DNA of 19,391 nucleotides from Clostridia bacterium (GCA_017411935.1 JAFQPC010000169.1:1-19391), one strand, 5' to 3'. Positions 7,494-15,418 are shown, numbered from the stretch's first letter. The notes: a model not told the origin generated them from the letters alone. Numbers and translations: made by a program.

Positions 7494-9204
7494 GGAAAGC
7501 ACCTCCCATCTGCGAATCGCTGATTTCTTTGTACTCGGCACAGCACTTCAAGAGTTCTTCGTGCTTGCCGCTTCCGATGATGGCACCGTCCTCGATCACG
7601 AGGATATGGTCGCAGTTTTTGACCGAGCTCACACGTTGCGCGACGGTAATGACTGTCGCGTCGGGCAGCGCCTCACCAAGGGCACGGCGGAGATTTGCAT
7701 CTGTTTTATAGTCCAGCGCCGAGGAAGAATCGTCGAGGATCAGAATTTCGGGGTGTCCCGCGATGGCTCGCGAGATCAACACACGCTGACGCTGACCGCC
7801 CGAAAGATTCGTTCCGCCCGTGCTCACGCCGTGAGCATAGCCATCGGCAAAGGACGAAATAAAATCGTGTGCTTGCGCGATCTTTGCCGCCGCCACGATC
7901 TCGTCAGCGGAAATCTCGCGTCCAAAGCGAATATTTTCCTCGATCGAATCGGCGTAGAGAAAATCGTTCTGAAATACCACGCCAAACATCGCGGTGAGCT
8001 CCTCTTGCGAATAGGAGCGAACGTCCTTGCCTTTGATACGAACGATTCCCTCTCTCGGGTCGTAGAAGCGCATCAAAAGACGAAGAAGCGTAGATTTTCC
8101 GCTTCCCGTCGCGCCAATGATGCCGAGAGTTTCGCCTTTTTTGAGCGAGAAAGAGATGTTTTTAAGGTTGTCCTTTTTCCCAAGATACGAAAAGCTGACG
8201 TTCTCAAACGAGACGTGCTGTGTTGCGTCTCCCTTTCCGTCGTCTTCATAGTGTGCAAGCTCGCTGACGTTCTCCATCACCAGAGAAATTCGCTTGGCAG
8301 ATGCGGCGCACTTGGTGTACATCACGAACATTCTTGAGAGTGACATCATCGCCATCGAAATGAGAGTAAAATACTGCATAAACGCGATGACTGTGGTGGC
8401 AGATGACGTTCCCTTAGAGACAAAATAGGCGCTGACCGCAATGACTGCGACGATTCCTATATTCATCAAGAGCGTCATAATGGGATTGACCACGCCCATG
8501 ATCACGCTGGCTCTCGTCTCATTTTTCTTGAGCGCAAGATTTGCCTTGTCGTAACGTTCATTCTCATAGTCGACCTTGGAAAGGGCTTTGATGACGCGGA
8601 TTCCCTGCGCGTCCTCACGGACGACTCTCACCATTCCGTCGACCGACTGCTGTACCTTTGAATAGAGCGGCACACCCTTTCGCGAGATACTGTACACAAC
8701 GATAAAGATGAGAGGCAAGGTCGCGATCATCACGAGCGCGAGCTTTCGGTCCATCATCATCGTAATAAGGATTCCACCGAGAAGAAGAATGGGGGCGCGA
8801 ATGCCCATTCGTTGCATCATTCCGATAAAATTCTGCACGTTATAGGTATCCGAGGTGATCCTCGCTTCGAGCGAGGGAATGGTAAATTTGTCGGTGCTTC
8901 TTGCCGACAGGTGGAGCGTTTTGGAAAAGAGCTCCTTTCTCATTCGCGTGGCAAAGATCATCGTAGTCTTTGCCGCCATTCGGTTGGCAATGATGTTACC
9001 AAGGCTTGCGATGACGGCGCAGAGTGCCATCACGATGCCGTAGAAAACGATCTGCTTGACGTCGTTCGATTGGATAACGTTTTCAAGGATATGCGACAGA
9101 AAAAACGGGATCATCAGCTCGGCAAGCGTGCCGACGATCTTAATGAGCGTTCCTACCGTGATCCTTGTGCGCAACGGTTTTAAATATGTCAGTACCCACT
9201 TCAT
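7486..9204 (-). CDS. ABC exporter half-transporter, degenerate-site subunit
   Basis: This 572-residue fused permease-ATPase has six TM helices at about 15-300, then Walker A GATGSGKST (364-372), Q412, a canonical LSGGQ (467-471), Walker B ILILDD with D492 where catalytic Glu is expected, and Q523 where the switch His is expected (ITVAQRVSS). The missing Glu and His mark the degenerate ATP site of heterodimeric exporters, while the intact LSGGQ completes the consensus site of the partner at 5694-7493. Its start overlaps the MarR stop by 4 bp (ATGA), with a GAGGAA site upstream, so the three genes are one translationally coupled operon. The substrate is unknown; a MarR-controlled pump suggests efflux of a toxic compound. 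Confidence 0.93.
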   Translation of the reverse strand: MKWVLTYLKPLRTRITVGTLIKIVGTLAELMIPFFLSHILENVIQSNDVKQIVFYGIVMALCAVIASLGNIIANRMAAKTTMIFATRMRKELFSKTLHLSARSTDKFTIPSLEARITSDTYNVQNFIGMMQRMGIRAPILLLGGILITMMMDRKLALVMIATLPLIFIVVYSISRKGVPLYSKVQQSVDGMVRVVREDAQGIRVIKALSKVDYENERYDKANLALKKNETRASVIMGVVNPIMTLLMNIGIVAVIAVSAYFVSKGTSSATTVIAFMQYFTLISMAMMSLSRMFVMYTKCAASAKRISLVMENVSELAHYEDDGKGDATQHVSFENVSFSYLGKKDNLKNISFSLKKGETLGIIGATGSGKSTLLRLLMRFYDPREGIVRIKGKDVRSYSQEELTAMFGVVFQNDFLYADSIEENIRFGREISADEIVAAAKIAQAHDFISSFADGYAHGVSTGGTNLSGGQRQRVLISRAIAGHPEILILDDSSSALDYKTDANLRRALGEALPDATVITVAQRVSSVKNCDHILVIEDGAIIGSGKHEELLKCCAEYKEISDSQMGGAFLD

Positions 9205-9641
9205 TTGCTTTCCTCTTGGTTCTCAATGATCTCTCTTGCGCGTGTCTGCATCCGTTCGAGCACCGAATAAAAGATCGCAAGCTCCTCCTCGGGGATCCCC
9301 TCGGAGAGAAGCGCTCTCCATTCGCGAGACACCGTCTTGACCTCGGGTAGGATGGCAAGCATTTTTTCGGTCGGAGCAACCGAAAAATAGCGTTTATCAT
9401 TCGGCAGAGGCGTGCGGGTGATGTACCCTTTTTCCTCAAGACAGTTGAGATTTCTTGCCACGGTGCTTTTGTTGAGGCAAAGCTCGCGTGCTAAATCTTC
9501 CTGGGAGCACCCGGGAGCGCGGCAGATCGCGAGAACAAAGGAATACTGCCCCATTTGCAGATCGTCCGCCGAGATCCTTTCGTGCCGATAGACCGCTTGG
9601 GATCGGCTGATATTGTTCAGCATTTTCATAAATTTTGGCAT
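9201..9641 (-). CDS. MarR family transcriptional regulator of the ABC exporter
   Basis: This 146-residue cytoplasmic regulator has the MarR layout: an N-terminal helix, a winged helix at about 35-95 with SQEDLARELCLNKSTVARNL as the HTH, and the wing TRTPLPNDKRYFSVAPT with the family's typical DKR. Long C-terminal helices (about 100-140) would form the dimer interface. The ATG at 9641 follows GAGAGGG. Its stop overlaps the first exporter gene by 4 bp. MarR proteins next to pumps usually repress their own operon until a ligand binds; the inverted repeats between this gene and its promoter fit that. Confidence 0.93.
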   Translation of the reverse strand: MPKFMKMLNNISRSQAVYRHERISADDLQMGQYSFVLAICRAPGCSQEDLARELCLNKSTVARNLNCLEEKGYITRTPLPNDKRYFSVAPTEKMLAILPEVKTVSREWRALLSEGIPEEELAIFYSVLERMQTRAREIIENQEESK

Positions 9642-9659
9642 AAATCCCTCTCAAAATCA

Positions 9660-9721
9660 ATAGTTTCTCTTGCAACAGTTTCGTATGCAACTATTATAGC
9701 AGTTTTTTTCGAAAAAGTCAA
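9660..9721 (-). promoter_or_regulatory. Promoter and likely MarR operator of the exporter operon
   Basis: On the minus strand, TTGACT (9716-9721) and TATAAT (9693-9698) are 17 bp apart, close to consensus. Downstream of and touching the -10 lies an inverted repeat: ATAGTT (9660-9665) with AACTAT (9689-9694), and inside it TTGCA (9670-9674) with TGCAA (9686-9690). The position across the transcription start suits repression by the MarR protein encoded next. Confidence 0.8.
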
Positions 9722-9730
9722 GAAGAACTG

Positions 9731-9766
9731 AAAAACTCCTTGAAAACATTTTTTCAAGGAGTTTTT
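9731..9766 (-). terminator. Intrinsic terminator after the lipoprotein gene
   Basis: A perfect 16-bp stem, AAAAACTCCTTGAAAA (9731-9746) against TTTTCAAGGAGTTTTT (9751-9766), has a 4-nt loop and T-runs on both sides. It closes the XRE-lipoprotein operon and insulates the MarR promoter next to it. Confidence 0.88.
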
Positions 9767-9813
9767 CGTATGGAAAATTTAAAGCTTCACCGTGAATATT
9801 TTGATAAAGTGAA

Positions 9814-11364
9814 TTATACCGTAAATGTTTTTTTAGTTCCGATATATTTTAAAATCTCTTCTACGGAATATTGTTGTTGTTCTTCTTCGATCAAATCAAT
9901 TTTTTCAGCGTATTCATCGGTTAATTTTGTGAGGTTACTTGTACTGATGTTAACAGAAACTGTAACGTCATTCTTATCCTCGACATCTTTAACAAGATCC
10001 TCATAGACCTCTTCCTGAACGAAAAGCATTGGAACCTTCAGCTCTACTTTTTCATAGCTATCGTTTTCGGCATCATAATAATAAAAATACTGCGTTCTGA
10101 ATTCAATGTCAAAACGACGGGATGCTGCCTTTAGTCCACCGGAAAGTCCGTAGTTCTTTACATTCCACGCGGAAGACGATCCGTTAATATAAATTGTATC
10201 TTTGTCCTTTGTCGATGCGGCGGGAATATGTTTGATCGAGGTAATTCCGCCGATATCCTCCAAATCAAACCAAAGCGTATTATAAACAATTCCGCTGAGA
10301 CTTTCTTTCACCTCATAAGCGATCATTTTTCCGGTAGCTACCGAATACAGCTCGCAGATATAGCCATCAAACAAAGCCATACCGCTTGCCTTATTTCCAA
10401 CCACTGTTACATAATCTTCGGTAATGTAGAAATCAGAAATACTAGACAATTCCACTGTCGAAATCGTAAGATACTCATAGATATGACCGGTGATGCTTCC
10501 ATCGGAATTTTCAACAATTTCAAAGAACGCCCGACGACCGACATCAATATCTTCTAAATCAAAATATTTGATTGCAAATGTATACCGATTTTGATTGACC
10601 GTATATGCAACTGCATTTGCATCTCCTATTTGGATACGAACATTTTTCTCTTCTGTATCAATATCCATAGACAAAGCAATTTGTATACTTTGTTCACCCA
10701 AATCAAAAATGCTGACCGTATAGTCTAACACATAATATATCGTCTCCTGAGTACAATGAATAGTAACCGTATAGATACCGTCTTGAAATACGTAGTGCAC
10801 CGTTTCTGTGGGATTTTCATCAATATAATTGTTAAAAGCTGTTACGGATACAGTAGCAAGATTATCGATGACCGAAAGAACAAGGAAGAACTTCTGTGCT
10901 TCCGATATGTTTTCAACCGTCATATTCCACTGCTCTCCGATTCCGTTTTTAGGAATATCCGAAACCGAAACAAAATTAGAATAATTCAAATCGACAGAAT
11001 CTTTATTGATTAAATTTTCTGCATATTCCGAGCGCAATGTTTCGGGAATAATGGAACTGGGATTCCAGTGGTAACCTTTCAATAACGTATTTAAACAAGC
11101 AACAAAATCCACTTTTTCATTAGGAGACTCGGGCGTTTCGTCGCCACCGTCAGGCGTTTCGTTGCCACCGTCAGGTGTTTTGTCGCCGCCATCAGGCGTT
11201 TTGTCGCCACCGGGGGCTTTGTCATCATTAGATGAAATATTATCATTGGCATTATCGAGAGTTGTATTTGTAGTTTCTGTTGCAGAATCCTGTTCCTCTG
11301 ATACACATGCGACAAAGGAAAGTAAAAAAGAGAAAACTAAGACGATAGATAAAAGTTTTTTCAT
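9814..11364 (-). CDS. Predicted lipoprotein with Asp/Thr/Pro/Gly repeat linker
   Basis: This 516-residue exported protein has a lipoprotein signal peptide, MKKLLSIVLVFSFLLSFVAC, with lipidated Cys20. Residues 21-90 are a disordered acidic linker with four or five copies of a seven-residue GGDKTPD-type repeat. The rest (about 95-516) is a beta-rich domain with many Asp/Tyr and alternating strands and no motif I recognise. The ATG at 11364 has an AAAGGA site. It lies 33 bp after the XRE regulator gene with no terminator between, so both share the promoter at 12282-12310. The usual reading is a surface-anchored protein on a flexible stalk; binding target unknown. Confidence 0.8.
   Translation of the reverse strand: MKKLLSIVLVFSFLLSFVACVSEEQDSATETTNTTLDNANDNISSNDDKAPGGDKTPDGGDKTPDGGNETPDGGDETPESPNEKVDFVACLNTLLKGYHWNPSSIIPETLRSEYAENLINKDSVDLNYSNFVSVSDIPKNGIGEQWNMTVENISEAQKFFLVLSVIDNLATVSVTAFNNYIDENPTETVHYVFQDGIYTVTIHCTQETIYYVLDYTVSIFDLGEQSIQIALSMDIDTEEKNVRIQIGDANAVAYTVNQNRYTFAIKYFDLEDIDVGRRAFFEIVENSDGSITGHIYEYLTISTVELSSISDFYITEDYVTVVGNKASGMALFDGYICELYSVATGKMIAYEVKESLSGIVYNTLWFDLEDIGGITSIKHIPAASTKDKDTIYINGSSSAWNVKNYGLSGGLKAASRRFDIEFRTQYFYYYDAENDSYEKVELKVPMLFVQEEVYEDLVKDVEDKNDVTVSVNISTSNLTKLTDEYAEKIDLIEEEQQQYSVEEILKYIGTKKTFTV
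11129..11212. repeat. 21-bp tandem repeat coding for the lipoprotein stalk
   Basis: Four 21-bp units start at 11129, 11150, 11171 and 11192, each close to TCAGGCGTTT followed by TGTCGCCACCG, with a partial fifth unit after them. They encode the seven-residue GGDKTPD repeats just after the lipidated N-terminus. Copy number could vary between strains by slippage without breaking the frame. Confidence 0.85.
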
Positions 11365-11397
11365 AATACTGGTTGTCCTTTCTAAAAGATAAAAATA

Positions 11398-12228
11398 TCA
11401 ATCAAAATAACTTTTTTCGGGGTGTTTAATATTGGTGATAATGGCATATGGATATACAAAAACAGAAACCAATCCTCCAATCAACAATGCCAAAATAAAC
11501 ATTACGATACCAATCACAATTCCCAAAATAAAGGACAAAAGCTTCATCGCAATAAACCACAAGCAACCATCTACGTCAAGCGTAAAAATCAATGCCGGAA
11601 ATTTTATGCTCCACTTGGCAATTTTCAAAGCCATCAGCCCAACAAAGTTATTGTTCAAAAAACAGCACGAAACAAATGTAAACATAGAAAGAGAAAACGC
11701 TATCGCGTAAATTCTCATATTTGTTTCCGCCAAAGCGGTATTCCACATACTGAAAGTAGCACTCAGAAAAATCACCGCCGCAAGTGTTCCAAAGATAAAC
11801 GCTCGAATTCGTCGGTTTCTTCCAATTCTCAAAACCTCCGAACGATTCTTTTCTTCCTTTGATTGATGGCATTTGGAACACAACACCTTGTTACCGATTC
11901 GAACGATTTCTTCAGACTCATAGATCGGGTTATTACATTCTTCACAAACTGCCAAAAATTGACGGGGCGGAGCCTCTGTCTGATATGTTTTTTCATTCTT
12001 TTCTTCTTGCAAAGCTTGTTCCGGTATTTCTTTTGATTCAAGCCCTAAAATTTCATCAGCTGTAACGTCAAAAATTTTTGCCAATTCCAAAATTGTACCG
12101 ATTGAGGGTTCCACCTCATCATTTTCCCATCGGGAAACTGCCTGTGCTGACACGAATAATTTATCCGCTAAATTTTTTTGTGTCATTTCGTGTTTTAACC
12201 GCAATCTTTTAATATTAGCGCCAATCAT
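11398..12228 (-). CDS. Membrane-anchored XRE regulator with zinc ribbon
   Basis: This 276-residue protein has an N-terminal XRE/Cro HTH at about 3-58 (MTQKNLADKLFVSAQAVSRW then END, the usual recognition helix pattern), a linker, a zinc ribbon with Cys95, Cys98, Cys117 and Cys120 (CEEC and CSKC), and about four TM helices at 143-162, 172-190, 195-215 and 228-258. I chose the ATG at 12228 because GGAG lies 10 nt upstream; a TTG two codons earlier is only 4 nt from it. It heads the operon with the lipoprotein gene. The layout suggests a DNA-binding protein held at the membrane that senses envelope state; the regulated genes are probably its own operon. Confidence 0.85.
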   Translation of the reverse strand: MIGANIKRLRLKHEMTQKNLADKLFVSAQAVSRWENDEVEPSIGTILELAKIFDVTADEILGLESKEIPEQALQEEKNEKTYQTEAPPRQFLAVCEECNNPIYESEEIVRIGNKVLCSKCHQSKEEKNRSEVLRIGRNRRIRAFIFGTLAAVIFLSATFSMWNTALAETNMRIYAIAFSLSMFTFVSCCFLNNNFVGLMALKIAKWSIKFPALIFTLDVDGCLWFIAMKLLSFILGIVIGIVMFILALLIGGLVSVFVYPYAIITNIKHPEKSYFD

Positions 12229-12267
12229 AATCAAAATACTCCTTTTTCATCGTGATAATTTGTTGGC

Positions 12268-12310
12268 TTCAACATACCTCTATTATAAACGAACTGTTGA
12301 AATCGGTCAA
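12268..12310 (-). promoter_or_regulatory. Promoter with inverted repeat upstream of XRE-lipoprotein operon
   Basis: On the minus strand, TTGACC (12305-12310) and TATAAT (12282-12287) have a 17-bp spacer. An inverted repeat, TTCAACA (12268-12274) with TGTTGAA (12295-12301), brackets the -10 box, which fits autoregulation by the XRE protein. Confidence 0.75.
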
Positions 12311-12370
12311 TAAACAAGTAGAGGAATTACTAAACGGTTTGTGGAAAAAGTCGAAAATAGCATTAAAAAA

Positions 12371-12392
12371 GGTGCATCAATAGCGATGCACC
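12371..12392 (-). terminator. Hairpin with U-tract downstream of the nested repeat
   Basis: GGTGCATC (12371-12378) pairs with GATGCACC (12385-12392) across a 6-nt loop and is followed on the minus strand by TTTTTT (12365-12370). No gene ends here: the nearest upstream minus-strand gene already has its own terminator at 12621-12653. It would end a short transcript coming from the repeat at 12415-12520. Confidence 0.55.
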
Positions 12393-12414
12393 GAAAAATG
12401 CATCTTCCGTAACG

Positions 12415-12520
12415 TTGCTACACAATTACTTTTCCCATTTGTGAAACGGAAAAAAGGAAAACGCACTTTTACCAAAGTGTTTTTCCACAAATGAGACTGA
12501 TATATGTAATTGTGTAGCAA
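12415..12520. repeat. 106-bp nested inverted repeat, MITE-like
   Basis: The outer arms TTGCTACACAATTAC (12415-12429) and GTAATTGTGTAGCAA (12506-12520) are perfect inverted repeats. Inside them CATTTGTG (12436-12443) pairs with CACAAATG (12486-12493), and GGAAAACGCACTTT (from 12456) pairs with AAAGTG plus TTTTTCC (12474-12486), closing on a TACC loop. The whole unit folds into one long hairpin. I see no target-site duplication and no transposase. Confidence 0.75.
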
Positions 12521-12620
12521 TTTTATTTTATCAAATTTTTCTGTGCTTGTCAACAATTTGTTGAGCAAAATTCGAAGCAATTGGACAATATCTTTTTTAT
12601 AAACAGAAAAATAAAATAAA

Positions 12621-12653
12621 AATTCGCCGTGAAGTTGTACTTCACGGCGAATT
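12621..12653 (-). terminator. Intrinsic terminator of the nagA-ROK operon
   Basis: A perfect 14-bp stem, AATTCGCCGTGAAG (12621-12634) with CTTCACGGCGAATT (12640-12653), has a 5-nt loop and a T-rich tail on the minus strand. The motif TCACCTTAGTGA (12658-12669) lies between it and the ROK stop codon, like the 3' ends at 16822 and 18455. Confidence 0.88.
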
Positions 12654-12684
12654 AAGCTCACCTTAGTGAAAGATTTTTCATCAA

Positions 12685-14070
12685 TTACTTGATATTGGGA
12701 AGGCTTGCTGCTGCGATCGACTGACCGACACGGCGGCTGCTCTCGTCGGGAAGATGGATGGTGATCTTCTCTGCGAGCTCGGGGAATTCCTCGGCAAGAA
12801 CCTTCTGTGCGTTCTTATGAAGAATGCTTCCGCCCTCACCCGACGATACACGACCCATCAGCAGTACGTGCTTGATATCGTAGAAGATTGCGTAGTAAGC
12901 AACTGCATATCCGAAATATGCGCCAATCGTCTCGTAGATCTTTGCCGCACGCTCGTCGCCCTGTGCCATCAGACCCTGAACGACCTTGAGCTTCTCTGCG
13001 GGAGATGCGCTCTCGTCGAGCTCAATTCCTGCCGCGGGAGCAAGCTTGATGACCGAATCCTGCGAGAAGTACTTGACTCCGCAACCGTAGTCGCCCGACC
13101 ACTCGTCAAGCATTGCCTCTTTGTTATAGTCTGCGGGAACGAACGCAAGCTCGTTGAGCCAGCCCGTGATGTTTCCGTTGCCGTCGACGTATCCGCCTGC
13201 TTCACTCGTACCCATTGCAACACCGAGAACGTTGGTGTCGCCAAGGTCCATCGCACCTGCCAGCGCCGTAACGTCACCGTCATTCGCGACCTCGATCGGA
13301 ACGTTTCCGAGTTCCTTCGCAATATCGGTATAGATATTCTTAACGACCTTCTCGAATGCTTCGGGATTTTCGTTCTTTACCTTGAGGAAAAGCGACGAGG
13401 TCATAATGCGATTTCCGATAACAACGCCTGCGGTAGAAACACCGATCGCGTCAACTCTCGGCATCTTGGAAGCCGCGGTCTTCATTGCGTCCATAATTCC
13501 CTCGTAGTGATACTGGGGATCGTTCTGAAGCTTGGGGAACCAAACGACTTCTTCGGAATAAGTAGCCTCGCCCTCGACGACAGCACTGACCTTACGGTCA
13601 CTTCCGCCTGCGTCAAAGCCGATACGGCAACCGTCGAGATGTCTGCCAACGGGGGCTGCCGTCTCGTTTGCCACGGGAGCTTCTTCAAAGGGAACGTGAA
13701 TGACCTCAAACGGAGCTTCGTACACACCCGACATAAAGTCGCGGTCAAATGCGCGGATACCCGTTTCGGTGTAATCTGCCTTGATCTGATCTGCGATCAG
13801 CTTCGAGCCTGCGATAATGATCTTGTATCCGCCGCGCGTCCAAAGAAGCGTCTTGACGATTCTCTCGACAAACTCGTGGTTCTCTTCATCGTGTCCCGTA
13901 CCGTCCTTGAATACCTCTACGGTAAATACCGAAGTCAGACCGTTGTTTCTTTCCAGACCGATCGTCAGCTTCTGTCCGCCCTCAGCCTTGACTGCCGCTT
14001 CAAAATCGCGGTATACGATCGCCATCGGCATAAAGCCGGGATCGAGGGGTGCATTTACTTTAAGCTTCAT
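12685..14070 (-). CDS. ROK family sugar kinase-like protein with N-terminal extension
   Basis: This 461-residue protein has a ROK fold in residues 148-461: phosphate-1 motif FDAGGSDRK (152-160), the putative catalytic Asp in VANDGDVTAL (D264), phosphate-2 motif MGTSEAGG (286-293) and a C-terminal adenosine-binding part (HVLLMGRVSSGEGG). ROK kinases are usually about 300 residues; the first 145 here are an extra alpha/beta domain I do not recognise. The CxCGxxGC zinc motif typical of ROK kinases is absent, with only YGCG near 329-331. Its start overlaps the nagA stop by 11 bp. Beside nagA, a role as an N-acetylhexosamine kinase or a regulator of amino-sugar use is reasonable; the substrate is inferred only. 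Confidence 0.83.
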   Translation of the reverse strand: MKLKVNAPLDPGFMPMAIVYRDFEAAVKAEGGQKLTIGLERNNGLTSVFTVEVFKDGTGHDEENHEFVERIVKTLLWTRGGYKIIIAGSKLIADQIKADYTETGIRAFDRDFMSGVYEAPFEVIHVPFEEAPVANETAAPVGRHLDGCRIGFDAGGSDRKVSAVVEGEATYSEEVVWFPKLQNDPQYHYEGIMDAMKTAASKMPRVDAIGVSTAGVVIGNRIMTSSLFLKVKNENPEAFEKVVKNIYTDIAKELGNVPIEVANDGDVTALAGAMDLGDTNVLGVAMGTSEAGGYVDGNGNITGWLNELAFVPADYNKEAMLDEWSGDYGCGVKYFSQDSVIKLAPAAGIELDESASPAEKLKVVQGLMAQGDERAAKIYETIGAYFGYAVAYYAIFYDIKHVLLMGRVSSGEGGSILHKNAQKVLAEEFPELAEKITIHLPDESSRRVGQSIAAASLPNIK

Positions 14071-15211
14071 AAATTGTTTTTCCTTTCTTGATGGTTCTTA
14101 TGATATTGATATTTGCATCCGTAATAATGATGTCCGCATCCTTGCCCTCTTCGAGCGAGCCCAAACGGTCTCCACAGCCGATTGCGTTGGCAGGGTTGAG
14201 AGATGCCAGTTTGAACACTTCGTTGACGGGAAGATTGGTGTAATCAAGCACGTTCTTGACTGCCGAGTTGAGCTTCAGAACGCTTCCTGCGATCGTTCCG
14301 TCGGCAAGACGGCACTCGATTCCCTTCAGGAAGATCGGCTGTCCGCCCAGATCGTATTCGCCGTCGGGCATACCGCCCGCACGGGTACAGTCGGTGATGA
14401 GCACCATCTTATCGCCCTTGACCTTAGCGATGATCGAGTAAAGACCGGGATTGATGTGGAAGGTATCCGCAATGACCTCGACCGAAACGTTCTCGGATGC
14501 GAGTGCCGCACCGACCACGCCGGGGTTTCTGTGCGCCAGCGCCGACATTGCGTTGAAAAGGTGCGTTGCGTGGTTGACTCCGTCCTTTGCCGCGCTCATT
14601 GCTTCCTCAAAGGTTGCGTCGGTATGTCCCATCGAAACGAGCACGTCCGATTCTGCCGCAAGCTTCTTAATGCACTGATGATCCTTGTCCATCTCGGGCG
14701 CGAGCGTGACAAGCTTGATGATATCCGAATGCTCGATGATGAAATCGGCATCGGGTACGAGAATATTCTCTGCTGCCTGAGCTCCCTTCTTCGAGGGATT
14801 GATGAACGGACCCTCTGCGTGAACGCCGAGGATCTCCGCGCCGTCCCAAGTCTTGCTTTCTTCCTTGAGAGAGCGAACCGAGTTCAGTGCCGCGATGATC
14901 TCGTCCTTGGCAACCGTCATCGTGGTGGGAAGGAACGCCGTAACGCCGTTCTGTGCCACGCCGTATGCCATCTTCTTCACGCCTTCGGGCTTCGCGTCAC
15001 TGGTATCCTCGCCAAAGCATCCGTGAATATGGATATCTACGAGACCGGGAGCAACGTAATTTCCGTTTGCGTCAATGATCTTCGCATCAGCGGGAACCGA
15101 TTCTACAAGACCGACGATCTTTCCGCTGTCGCTGTCAAACACAAGAGACTTGCCGGATACGACGGCATCGGGAAGCATGATTTTACCGTGGATAATGTAT
15201 GTCAATGCCAT
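14060..15211 (-). CDS. nagA: N-acetylglucosamine-6-phosphate deacetylase
   Basis: NagA removes acetate from GlcNAc-6-phosphate, giving glucosamine-6-phosphate for glycolysis or cell-wall synthesis. The protein has 383 residues, the usual length. Visible amidohydrolase motifs are VDIHIHGCFG (H61, H63), GVHAEGPFINP (metal-binding E133), SMGHTDAT (H196), NHATHLFNAM (H217), DTFHINP (H252) and LITDCTRAGG with catalytic D274. The ATG at 15211 follows AAGGAG at good spacing. It is the first gene of an operon with the ROK protein; nagB is not in the window. The promoter region carries a palindrome and paired direct repeats that point to control by a sugar-responsive regulator. Confidence 0.96.
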   Translation of the reverse strand: MALTYIIHGKIMLPDAVVSGKSLVFDSDSGKIVGLVESVPADAKIIDANGNYVAPGLVDIHIHGCFGEDTSDAKPEGVKKMAYGVAQNGVTAFLPTTMTVAKDEIIAALNSVRSLKEESKTWDGAEILGVHAEGPFINPSKKGAQAAENILVPDADFIIEHSDIIKLVTLAPEMDKDHQCIKKLAAESDVLVSMGHTDATFEEAMSAAKDGVNHATHLFNAMSALAHRNPGVVGAALASENVSVEVIADTFHINPGLYSIIAKVKGDKMVLITDCTRAGGMPDGEYDLGGQPIFLKGIECRLADGTIAGSVLKLNSAVKNVLDYTNLPVNEVFKLASLNPANAIGCGDRLGSLEEGKDADIIITDANINIIRTIKKGKTIYEA

Positions 15212-15247
15212 AAGTTATACTCCTTATTTTATTTTATTATTAATTTT

Positions 15248-15274
15248 AGTATATCAAAAAAATGTGAACATTTT
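15248..15274 (-). promoter_or_regulatory. nagA promoter with 16-bp palindromic operator
   Basis: TATACT (15248-15253 on the minus strand) is the likely -10. The -35 is poor. The spacer region is filled by the perfect inverted repeat AAAATGTGAACATTTT (15259-15274), placed where a repressor would block RNA polymerase. Confidence 0.55.
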
Positions 15275-15296
15275 GTGACTTCCCACGGTGTTTTCG

Positions 15297-15332
15297 GGGT
15301 ATTTTTTGAGCATCTTGTGGGTATTTTTTGAG
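15297..15332. repeat. Paired 14-bp direct repeats upstream of nagA
   Basis: GGGTATTTTTTGAG occurs at 15297-15310 and again at 15319-15332, a 22-bp period or about two helical turns. They sit 44 bp or more upstream of the nagA -10, where an activator dimer could bind the same DNA face. Confidence 0.6.
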
Positions 15333-15383
15333 TATTTTATTGCTTTTTTGATTTAAATTTTATAAAGAAACCGTTATCCGTGC

Positions 15384-15418
15384 AAAAAAGCAGGTAGGCG
15401 ATTACCTACCTGCTTTTT
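15384..15418 (-). terminator. Intrinsic terminator of the PepSY-like lipoprotein gene
   Basis: GCAGGTAGG (15390-15398) pairs with CCTACCTGC (15405-15413), with A6 and T5 flanks that continue the stem and supply the U-tract. It directly follows repeat copy C on the minus strand. Confidence 0.85.

Noticed and set aside
7366..8337. 323-codon plus-strand frame inside the ABC genes
   Set aside because: It is antisense to the nucleotide-binding domain of the first exporter gene and shows no protein-like pattern.
12377..12661. 94-codon minus-strand frame over the nested palindrome
   Set aside because: Its GTG start lies at the edge of the nagA-ROK terminator and its end lies in another hairpin; the middle is the palindrome itself.
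12754..15331. Long plus-strand frames (445 and 504 codons) opposite the ROK gene and nagA
   Set aside because: They are antisense shadows of genes with clear catalytic motifs, with no ribosome binding site and Cys/Arg/Leu-biased composition.
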